NCBI GenBank assembly: GCA_025769875.1
Contig: JAGFNK010000721.1
Span: 1 to 24,243 of the forward strand
DNA from: Russula earlei
Taxonomy: Eukaryota; Basidiomycota; Agaricomycetes; Russulales; Russulaceae
Direction: 5' to 3'
Length of the DNA: 24,243 nucleotides
Made by a program: the position numbers and the translations under genes. The notes beneath the pieces were generated by a model, which saw nothing but the letters and a program-made list of their open reading frames with translations, was not told where the DNA came from and ran no database searches. Of the stretch, positions 15,840-24,243 are shown one piece after another. Numbering within the stretch: position 1 is the stretch's first letter; every line of letters starts with the position of its first letter.

Positions 15840-18766
15840 ATGAACGCATACAACCAAAGCCAAAAATCAAGACAGCGTAAGTGGGGCTTATTTTCCTCCC
15901 ATATTCAATCCATAACTAGTCCCCAGCTTCAAGAAAGCGCGTACTATCGCGCCTCTTCACACCGGTGGTCCCGTTGCAATCGCTCACAATGGCCTTTGGC
16001 TAGTAACTTGCCTAGGGGAGCAAGCTCTCCTCACTGACCTCGGAAGTGGCACAGAAATTTGCCGTTTTGCCGGGGTACTGTATCCATATGTGAATTTTCA
16101 TTGTCGTCCACCATCTGATATTGTCCAGGATACAGAGTCAATTACCGCCCTATGTATCACACCCTCTGGCAAGCATCTCATGATTTTTACTTCCTCCATG
16201 GCTCTTCGTATATATGAGCTTCCAACATCCGCCACACCACTTCAAAAGTCGGTGACACCTATCCGCGTCGTCTCTCGTGCCCATGATGCACCGGTGTACG
16301 TCTGTAAGACTGACCCGACTTCCACCCTATCTTGCGTCTGGCGCAACCGACGGGACGGTCAAGGGTTTGGGACATTGTGCGCGGCTTCCCAACCCATGTC
16401 CTCCGTGGTCATGGTGGTGTCGTCTCTGCGATAGCTTGGAGCTATCCTCATGCACAGGACCTCGAGGCACGCAAGATGCGACTTTTCACAGCGAGCGTCG
16501 ACCCACGCAATCCGAGTGTGGGACCTCACCAAGGGCGCGGAACAGGCTCGCGCTGGGAAACAAGTCAAGCCGGAGGCCGTATTGGAGGGACATGTCAGCG
16601 TGCCTAGAGGCCTCGATATAAGCGAAGATGGGCGATGGCTCGTTAGCGGAGGCCGCGACCAGGTGGCATTGATCTGGGATATGAGTGAAAGGCAACCTAA
16701 GAGGAGCGGGAAGGGAAAGAAAGGAGGCCCTGGCCCGCCTTGGTAAACACGATCACCACCCTGGAGCGTGTCGAGGCTGTGGGCATTTTAGGCGATGAGG
16801 TGGACGCCGGCGAGTCAAGTTTGCGGCGAAAACACATTCGCTTTTTCACTGCTGGTGAGAAGGGTTTTGGTAAGAATCTGGGACGGGAAAACAGGACATG
16901 TACTCGCACCTTTGGAGAAGAGCAGGATACGAGTCATGAGGGCCAGGAAGAGCAACGGCAGATTTTAGATGCTTTGTGAGTACCTGACCGTTCTGTGGTT
17001 TTCCCATTAAGTTTTCAACGTCACAGCTTCGTCCCGTCGACATCTTCCATTGTCTCAGTCCATGCCGATCAGAATATCCTATTCTACTCCCTCCCTGACG
17101 GTGCATTATATCGGCATCTTATTGGTTTCAACGACGAAATCATTGATGTCGTGTTACTAAGTTCCACACCGTCCTCTGGGGATGTTGCTCTCGCCACCAA
17201 TTCTTCTCTCATACGTATATATTCGACAAGTCCCTCGACGCGCGACTACTCTCTGGGCACCGTGACATTGTTCTGAGCTTGGCAAGCCAACTCATCTGGG
17301 AGAATGCTTGCGAGCGGGGCAAAGGACAACTCTGCTCGTCTCTGGGCACCGCAAATATCGACCTGGGCTGGGGTTGTGTAGCGACTGCGAAGGGCACGCG
17401 GAGAGTGTAGGCGCTGTTGTATTCGAGCGCGAGGACGTACCACGCTTCCTATTCACAGGGAGTCAAGACCGCACCATCAAGGTCTGGGATCTCATCGGTG
17501 TGCCGTCAGAGGCTCACGCTACGTCCTCGCCTCTACGATGCAAGAGTGTCAGTACGACGCGCGCCCATGAAAAGGACATAAATGCGCTTGACTCGTCGCC
17601 GGGAGGGATGCTCCTCGTGTCGGGTTCGCAAGACAAGACAGCAAAGGTGTGGACGGTTGATCGCTCCAGTGGTATTCTCAAGCTGCTTGGTACATGCAAG
17701 GGGCACAAACGAGGGGTATGGAGCGTGCGATTCGCGCGCGGTACGCGAACACTAGCGACGGGCAGCGGTGACCGTACGGTACGGTTGTGGAGGCTTGACG
17801 ACTTTTCGTGCTTGAAGGTGTTTGAAGGCCATGCGAATTCCGTGCTGAGGGTAGATTGGCTGGGCGGGGAGGAGGCACAGAGCCAGGTTGTTAGCGCCGC
17901 GGCGGATGGCCTCGTCAAAGTGTGGGACTCTCGGAGGGAAGAGTGTGTCACCACTCTTGATGGACCACGAGGATAAGGTGCGTGGAAGGTGAATGGCTGG
18001 CTTTGGCACGCACTGACCTGTGCAAATGACAAAAGGTCTGGGCTCTCACGGTGAGCCAGGACAACAAAACTATCATCTCGGGAGCTGCGGATTCTGTGAT
18101 AACATTCTGGGAGGACTGCACTGAAGAGCAGGAGGCCGCCAGAGAGGTTGCACGCTCGGAGCTTGTTCTCAAGTACGTCTCGGCGCTACTATCCTTGCGT
18201 TTCACGTCATTGACCACGCGATGCCCCATAGGGAACAAGACTTCCTTAATTATGTCGCTTTGCAAGATTACCCGACGTGCGATTGAAGTCGCATTGTCTC
18301 TCGAACATCCAGGTCGTCTACTTCAACTCTTCAAAGATTTGAAAGGAGATTCAGGCGTGACGGGGAGCGCCGACGTCGATCAAGTTCTGCAAGAGCTGGC
18401 GTCAGCGGATCTTGTACGGTTACTCGCTACGTACGCGACTGGAATACTCGCGCTTCAACTGCTGCCGTCGCACAACGTGTGCTACACGCTATCGTGAAAC
18501 TTCGCTCAGCAGAGGACATTGCGCATTGCGTTCGAGGATGGCAGCACCCAGCGATGAGGGGAGTGGTTTACACGAGCTTGTGGAGGGACTCATTCCCTAC
18601 ACGGAACGTCATCATCGCTCGCGGATGGAAACGCCTGGTGCAAGAGAGCTACGTGGTCGACTATGTGCTCAGAGAAATGGATGACGGCTTGGCTGAGGAT
18701 GATGACGATGTCATGGACGTTGATCTCGTCTACAATATAGAGCATCCCGTTGATGTCGGTGCATAG
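15840..18766 (+). CDS. UTP13: Utp13 / TBL3-like WD40 protein of the small-subunit processome (frameshifted copy)
   Basis: A UtpB component that binds the U3 snoRNP and 35S pre-rRNA in the nucleolus for 18S rRNA maturation. Exons 15840-15876, 15927-16074, 16129-16975, 17027-17977, 18036-18172 and 18232-18766 give about 885 residues, the usual size. WD40 repeats run throughout (GRWLVSGGRDQVALIWDM, FTGSQDRTIKVWDL, VSGSQDKTAKVW, LATGSGDRTVRLWRLDD). The C-terminal Utp13 domain is clear (DFLNYVALQDY, RRAIEVALSLEHPGRLLQLF, LVQESYVVDYVL) and ends in an acidic tail. The frame is broken at about 13 places (listed under findings), although all five introns keep good splice sites. The start is uncertain: the ATG at 15840 is one base out of phase with the KTAFKKART exon. 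Confidence 0.9.
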
Positions 18767-18930
18767 ATTACTGCAGACTTGCCCGTCGCGCAGCATAGGA
18801 AGAGATATATTACTGTGCTTTAAAGTGCGATCTGGACCCGTTAACAGAACTCGTTAGGATACATGGAAAGTTCCAAATTATAAAAACGTGCGGAGAGTAC
18901 CGTAGGGGGAAAAGGGCATCAAGTGTCGTA
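18767..18930. terminator. Convergent 3' region between Utp13 and the aminotransferase gene
   Basis: About 164 bp between two convergent stop codons, AT-rich toward 18860-18900. No gene is seen. It must contain both 3' ends. Confidence 0.35.
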
Positions 18931-19825
18931 TTATGAACCTCGGGAGAAATGGCAACGAATGGTTAGGACTTTGCCAAGGTGAGCGACGGCTATCCGACAA
19001 CCTTCGACAGCGTTGAATACGAGAACAAGCTTCTCCTTCCTGTACCCCGTCCTTGCTGAGCCCACCCTTGGCCATCAGTTACCACCCAAACCTTGTTCGA
19101 GAAGCCAGCGACGCATTACACCAGATAGACAGCCTGTCGAATCGTGGGGAGTGACCCAACGGCCACTACGGAAGAAGGCGATATTGCGCACGGAGGTCTC
19201 CGTGACCATCCCTTTCGTATTCCACAGGAGAACGTCAGCGGTACCTCCGGCGTCGGGAAGACCGAAACGAGCGCGCCGCCTCGGCGTAATGGTTTCGATA
19301 AGTTGTCTTCGTGGCGGTGAATATAGACGAGGAGGTAGGGGCCCTATCGAGAAAGAGGGTGATCGGCTCGCCCAGGGACCGGTGAAGACGATCCGTGAAG
19401 GCGAGATGTGAGCCGCAAGGATAGGGTCTGCGGTCAGAGGAGACGACGGAATGACGGTCGTTGTAAAGGTACCAGCGCGATTGAGCGCGAGCCGGAGCTA
19501 GCAAAGAAAGGTGTATTTAGGGTTTGGGATGTAGGGGTGGATGAGTATAGCGGTGGCTAAACCTTCAAAGGGCCGCCCTTAGCTGGACCGTCATACGCTT
19601 GTATGGCACACCGACAGGTTACTTGAAATAAGGTCCAAGAAAATGGACGCGAAGGTATCTTGCCACTCGTGCATGGCGGCGGCGGATCTGAGGCGATCGA
19701 AGTGGTAGGGGAGAAGCATAAAAGGAGAAGGTTGCGCATAGTTTACTGCAGAATTCCATGGTAGATTCAAGGATGAAGGGGTCATATCGGATGGTGGATA
19801 CAAGTTGATAGACGACGTCTGTCAT
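18931..19825 (-). CDS. ABZ2: Class IV PLP aminotransferase, aminodeoxychorismate lyase-like (frameshifted copy)
   Basis: The family converts 4-amino-4-deoxychorismate to p-aminobenzoate and pyruvate in folate synthesis. Minus-strand exons 19563-19825 and 18931-19497 (65-bp intron) give about 276 residues. Ordered segments: TDVVYQLVSTIRYDPF, PFMLLPYHFDRLRSAAAMHE, AKGGPLK then LRLALNRAGTFTT, IFTATKTTYRNHYAEA (the Lys is the likely PLP lysine), VLLWNTKGMVTETSVRNIAF and STGCLSGVMRRWLLEQG, the class IV signature. These lie in different frames. Breaks fall near 19766, 19615, 19371, 19272, 19070 and 19031. The match is at family level: a D-amino-acid or branched-chain-type class IV enzyme cannot be fully excluded, but the N-terminal pattern fits fungal Abz2. 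The start ATG at 19825 is preceded by an out-of-frame ATG. Confidence 0.82.
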
Positions 19826-19945
19826 CGTCTTGACATGCTCGACCTTTTCATTTTCACTGCGGCGCAGTGTCCAATTGATTACTTAATCGCTCTCACCACT
19901 TTCCCTCGACTCCTTTCCCCACCGAACCTCTCTTCTCGTTCAGTC
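19826..19945. promoter_or_regulatory. 120-bp bidirectional promoter between the ABZ2-like and NBR1-like genes
   Basis: Both start codons face away from this interval, so it must serve both. It has a CCAAT box at 19871-19875 and a pyrimidine-rich tract (about 19895-19940) just before the plus-strand ATG, as is common in fungal promoters. Confidence 0.5.
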
Positions 19946-22900
19946 ATGTTCACAATCAAGGCCACTTATCGTTCAGAGACTCGCAAGTTTTCTTTCCAAA
20001 ATTCCTCTTCCCTACTTTCTCTCAGATTAACGATCAGGTAAACGTCCCTTTCCTCATCTGTCCATCCTGATCCTCATAACAACCATCCTAGCTTAACCGT
20101 TTCTTTCCTATCAGTGCATCCTATTATCTTGCTCGCCTCCTTTTCACGCAATCTCCAAGCGCTCCTTTTGCCCGCATACTCATCGGTATGGAAGCCCAGA
20201 CAGATGAAGAGTATGAACACCATGTTCGTCCTTTCCGTGGCCGCGAGTGGCCGGGTGGTCTCCTTCGTTTCACCGTGTATGATGATGAGGCTCCCCGTGA
20301 GACTCCAAACAATCTGTCTGCCAGCAGGATGACGAAGACGTCTTCATGGATGACCCGCATGGCCCCGAAGGGAGTCGTCGGCGTCTACGCAAGCATGAAC
20401 ACCGTCATGGACACCACGGACATCACCGTGACTACCACCGCCGGGGCGACCTACCCCAGTGGTGTCGTCCACGTTCTTCGTTCCTGGTTCCTCCTCCACC
20501 TCCATTGCCACCTCCCCCACTCCCCACCTCCCCCACCTCCGCCGCCGCCGTTCTTCCCTCATTTCTTCGACGTACCTTCGCCGCCTCCGCCGCCTTCCCT
20601 CCATGGAAGTCCTTTTATTGTACCACCTCTGCCGATTCTGTCTCCTCATGTAGCGTATCCGGCACCTCCACTTCCTAGTCTGCCGCCTCACCAATCTCTG
20701 TCACAACACTACATCCAGCGACAGTCTCCGCCTCCCACGGCAGATGCCACTGAAACACCTGTGCAGAGGCTCTTCCGTCGTCGTGGCTTGCGGTCCGTCG
20801 GGTCCGCCCCGGTGTTGGGTCCCATCCTTCCCGTCCCGCCACCGCCTCCTCCGCCACCGCCCCCTCCTCGCCCGGTCTCATTGTATGGAGAAATACAAAT
20901 TCCGGACTCCCCGCCTATTGTGCGTCTGAATAGGCGTGCAGTCACGGTCAGCGATGAGGTGGACGAGTTCTATGACGCCGAGGTGCGAACTCAGGCGGCT
21001 GTGGTAAATGATGAAGGGAACCAGCGTGAGACTTGCTGCGATGTGGAGCGCGGCAAACAGGAGGTCACGGACATCATCCGTAACTTCAAGGCTGACATCG
21101 ACCGCATCCTTTCCCAGTCGCTAGGTATGGAACCAGCGGATGTGTGGGGTGTCACGTCTTCAGAAGGACAGTCTAATCTCGCAACCCCTCTACCACCGTC
21201 CAACCCAGAACGTACGGAAACGAATCAGAGCCAACCAATAGAGACGGCACCCTCTACAGAACCCCCTGTGGCACCCGCCGAGCCTGTGATTCATGCAAAC
21301 ATTGATTGCGATATGTGTCAGGAAATTATTGTTGGAGTCAGGCACAAATGCCTTGATTGTCCAGGTTTGACTATCGAATCGCACTCTATTTCCCGAATTT
21401 GCTGATGGTTTTGATGTAGATTTCGATCTCTGCTCCACGTGTCTCGCAGTTCAGCCTGAGAAAATTGGTTCGCATTCAAGATGGCATTCTCTATTTGACA
21501 TTGAAGAAGCAGGGGGTGTGTGGGTTCATACGATATTCACAGGAGGGAGGACCGCAGAGGGTACTGAGCCTCCCACGAGGAAGACGAACGAAGGACCCGC
21601 GGAACTCCCAGAACTCTCGAATACCACGTCCGACAATCAGGAGGAGCATTCTACCCCTGTTGCCAAGGTTTGGTCCACCCTGCGACTTGTGACCTTTGCG
21701 ACGGTACCATCAAAGGTGACCGCTTTGTGAGTATCATCCCTCACATAGGTATAGAATGCAGTTCTCACACCACCACAGAAGTGCTTGGACTGCCCAGATT
21801 TTGATACGTGCGCTTCATGCTATTCGGTCGTATCCTCACAGCACCCGCGTCACAGCTTTGCTCGTCTGCGTGATCCGAAGGACCTGAAATACCCGGCTTT
21901 TTCACCCCCTATGCACTCGCTCACTGCAATGCGTGCGGCAGCAAGATATTTGGCACTCGATACAAATGCATGCATCCGCTTGCACTGATTTCGACCTCTG
22001 TGCTAGCTGTGAAGCGCATCCGATCCCGGTTCATCCGACAACTCATGCGATGCTGAAGATCCGTGAACCCGGAACTTACATTCCCACTGTTAGGCGCCAT
22101 GGGGTCCAACGTGCCCCAGCTCCTGTCCTGGGTACGCCATCCTCACAGAAGTCTCAAGGGGGTGACATTACAGAGACAACGGACGAGCGCTCACGCACCT
22201 ATGTAAACGCAAACGTGGGGCCTATATGTTTTGCTCAATCTGTTCCCGAAGACCCTGATGCTTTGCCGATCCTAACGCCATCGAACGGACATCTTTCCGA
22301 GGCATCTCCCAAGCTTACAACGCAACTCGTAGACGTTTCGTGTCCCGAGTCTGAACACGATCTCTATCAGTCTCCGGAGAAACCGAATTCATTCGCATCC
22401 GGTACTCCTATCGTTGTTGGCGAAAGTACCGATCCCTTACCGTTCGGACGTTACATCGCCACTGCTGCTCCACTGCTCCCCGTGCCCTCACCGCCACCTG
22501 CATTAGCCATCGACTTCCCATCCTTGCACCAGAATAACCATACCCAAGACTTGATCACCGGACTCCATGGGACTGACGCGCATGCTGCACCATGGTGGGC
22601 ACAGAGTGCATGGGTTCCACCCACCCCTCCTGCTCCGCTCCCAGTCCCTCTTCGCACCCCTTCCATCTCCCGACGATCACAGAGTCCTGAATTGCTGTTC
22701 ATGTCAATGAGCAAGACGGCACGGTTAAATTTGCAACAGACACGCTGGCTGCCAACGCAACCTTACGCTCGGAATCTGGTCGTGAACACTCGCCTAATTC
22801 GCTCCCTCATGTACCCCCAGTGGACTTCAATGAATTGTTTGACCTTGCTTCCCAGTTCCGTCACTTACTCGATCTGCCACCTGTAGTCACCCCGCCATCA

Positions 22901-23879
22901 TCGTCTGCTTTACCTGAAGAGATGCCTAATGGGAGCAGAGCCGAGTCAGTGGAGGTGGAGGAAGTAAGCGCGCCTACGGAACTAGCATCGACACAGGTCG
23001 ATGATGCTGGGACACCGTTGTCCCCTGTGGCCCTCCTATCCAAACCGAAGACACCTGGACCTGGAGTGTTCGATTCTATCAGCCCGGGCCGTTTGTTCTC
23101 AATTACTAGATAGCTCTTATACTGCCTCCGTTTCCTCTCCCGTTGACAAGAAGAAGTGTGTCGACGACGAAGATGCGCCATTGCGCGCCTCATTCATTGC
23201 GGATAACAACATCCCAGATGGCCAAATTTTCCCACCCGGTGCCGAGTTCGTCAAGTCATGGCGCATGCGCAATGATGGACCTGGCCCGTGGTCCGCCGAT
23301 ACGGAGCTTGTGTTCGTTGCTGGTGACAAGCTCACAATTGACAAGTCTGAGCGCGTCAAGGTTGGCAGTGTGCCGCCTGGCGAAGAAGTGGATGTGTGGA
23401 CTGGGGAGATGAAGGCCCCTGACGTCCCAGGCAAATACATCAGCTACTGGAGGCTCTGTGATCACAAGGGAAGACGCTTTGGACACAGTATTTGGATCGA
23501 GTGAGCTTCCATTTCTAATAGTGACCTCTGACGGTCTGACCGCTTCCTTAGCATCTGCGTCGCTGAGCTGAGAAAGGTTCCCACGCCTGAGGAGGGTTGT
23601 TCATCGCTTGCATCGTCGTCTGTCGTGATGCCACACTCTGCGCCGTCGAACCCGTCTATACCGATTCCTTCGCACGATGAGTCGACGACGGCTCCACTTT
23701 TATCGGACGCTTCCTCGATATCGTTGATTGACGTGCCGACCGATGATGATGATGATGACGACGATAGCGAGGTTTACGAAGACAGCCGTTCACACTTCGG
23801 CTCAACGCCGGGTAATGGCCTGGTCTTATCCCCCGATGTTGAATATGTCGTTCTTTCCGATAGCTCCGATGGCATGTGA
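19946..23879 (+). CDS. NBR1: NBR1-like selective autophagy receptor: PB1, three ZZ fingers, FW domain (frameshifted copy)
   Basis: A cargo receptor linking targets to Atg8 on autophagosomes. Exons 19946-20037, 20092-21364, 21420-21726, 21779-23500 and 23552-23879 give about 1240 residues. Domains in order: PB1 (MFTIKATYRSETRKFSFQ ... GREWPGGLLRFTVYDDE); a His/Arg- then Pro-rich linker; three ZZ zinc fingers (CDMCQEIIVGVRHKCLDCP; CDLCDGTIKGDRF then KCLDCPDFDTCASC; CNACGSKIFGTRYKCMHP then FDLCASC); a long disordered Pro/Ser region; the FW (four-Trp) domain (SFIADNNIPDGQIFPPG, FVKSWRMRNDGPGPWS, VGSVPPGEEVDVWTGEM, GKYISYWRLCDHKGRRFG); and a C-terminal LIR-like motif EYVVLSD. There is no UBA domain. 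At least eight frameshifts interrupt it. The start is chosen because MFTIKA begins the PB1 fold. Confidence 0.88.
20520..20875 (+). repeat. Low-complexity CCN (poly-proline) tracts
   Basis: Runs of CCNCCN encode Pro-rich linkers of the NBR1-like protein at about 20515-20610 and 20830-20870. More than one frame is proline-rich here, so the frame cannot be judged by composition and the frameshift inside this stretch cannot be placed exactly. Confidence 0.6.
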
Positions 23880-24039
23880 GTGCTAAACTGATGCCGTTGG
23901 ACAGCTTTATTGGACTAGCCCCTCTCGGTTATTTCCTTCCTCCCAAATGCTACTTGGTATATCTGCTGTACGATATCGTTTTCCTTGCTTCGTGTCGGGT
24001 GGATGTCACACGTTGCTCCAAACATTTCTTCTTTCCTTG
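23880..24039. other. 3' region of the NBR1-like gene
   Basis: About 160 bp of pyrimidine-rich sequence after the NBR1-like stop. No gene is seen. It should hold the 3' UTR and perhaps the promoter of whatever follows. Confidence 0.3.
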
Positions 24040-24243
24040 ATGCGTCCCAGTTGCTTCCCGTCTTCTTTGCAGCGTGAAGAACGTGCGTTGGTACAGACTA
24101 AATGTCAATTGGTAAATGAACTACAATATAATAAGCAAGTTCGTCAATTGATACAGATGGTAGCCACCGTTAGTCAGATGAATCTTGTGGTCGATACTGA
24201 GGATTCGACGAAATACGCCGATAAGGATGAGCAGGTAAAAATA
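24040..24243 (+). CDS. Open frame running off the right edge, unknown function
   Basis: From an ATG at 24040 the frame stays open to the end of the window (68 codons), with a predicted helical, Gln/Val-rich stretch (QLVNELQYNKQVRQLIQMV) and then acidic residues. CAG|gtaaaa at 24234-24235 could be a donor, and TTTGCAG at about 24067-24073 could be an acceptor, so it may instead be an internal exon. It is more AT-rich than its neighbours. I do not recognise it. Confidence 0.35.
   Translation, partial: MRPSCFPSSLQREERALVQTKCQLVNELQYNKQVRQLIQMVATVSQMNLVVDTEDSTKYADKDEQVKI

Noticed and set aside
17514..18032. 172-codon minus-strand frame inside Utp13
   Set aside because: Antisense to WD40 repeats, with Ser/Pro-rich nonsense composition and no intron logic.
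10169..19825. A vitamin gene cluster (riboflavin synthase plus the ABZ2-like enzyme)
   Set aside because: The two genes are 8 kb apart, in different pathways, with unrelated genes between them; no other riboflavin or folate gene is present.
14590..23110. Programmed ribosomal frameshifting or RNA editing as the cause of the many shifts
   Set aside because: The shifts occur at about thirty unrelated sites in four genes with no common slippery motif; error or decay is far simpler.

Overview
The window looks like nuclear DNA of a filamentous basidiomycete, most likely one of the Agaricomycetes. Genes are densely packed on both strands, with many introns of about 48-66 bp (GT...AG, CTRAY-like branch sites close to the acceptor). 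The class I myosin, riboflavin synthase, Utp13 and NBR1 proteins all read like basidiomycete versions. There are no bacterial-type operons, tRNAs, rRNAs or CRISPR arrays that I can see.

Layout. 1-1330 is low-information DNA: a short spliced coding fragment at the left edge and nothing I can identify after it. 1332-2641 is a minus-strand remnant of a Ty1/copia LTR retrotransposon (LTR, primer-binding-site-like sequence, frameshifted gag with a zinc knuckle, no pol). A diverged second LTR lies at about 2667-2912. 3322-8005 (+) is a complete 16-exon class I myosin gene. It converges on 8213-10030 (-), a coiled-coil protein of unknown function. 10169-11043 (-) is riboflavin synthase in four exons. 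11197-11388 (+) is a possible small membrane protein. 11532-12494 (-) is a single-pass membrane protein. 12703-14190 (-) is a conserved-looking protein of unknown function. 14463-15770 (+) is a forkhead transcription factor, 15840-18766 (+) the ribosome-biogenesis WD40 protein Utp13, 18931-19825 (-) a class IV aminotransferase resembling aminodeoxychorismate lyase (Abz2), and 19946-23879 (+) an NBR1-like autophagy receptor (PB1, three ZZ fingers, FW domain, LIR-like motif). A reading frame starting at about 24040 runs off the right edge.

The most striking feature is a change in sequence integrity at about 14.5 kb. The five long genes to the left are frame-perfect once introns are removed. The four genes to the right each carry many single-base frameshifts (about thirty in all), often an extra copy of the neighbouring base, while protein similarity and splice sites are kept. 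Because Utp13 is normally an essential single-copy gene, sequencing or assembly error is the simplest explanation. A recently decaying duplicate or second-nucleus haplotype is the alternative. Their coordinates are therefore gene spans, not clean ORFs.

Functionally the genes are mostly housekeeping and unrelated: actin-based endocytosis and polarity (myosin I), riboflavin synthesis, folate/PABA synthesis, 18S rRNA processing, transcription and selective autophagy. I see no metabolic cluster and no convincing new defence or mobile system. The points of interest are unusual gene structures (an ATG-only first exon, a 27-nt switch II exon, a GC-AG intron, several AAG acceptors, a frame-neutral intron), the retroelement remnants with nearby palindromes, and several proteins of unknown function.
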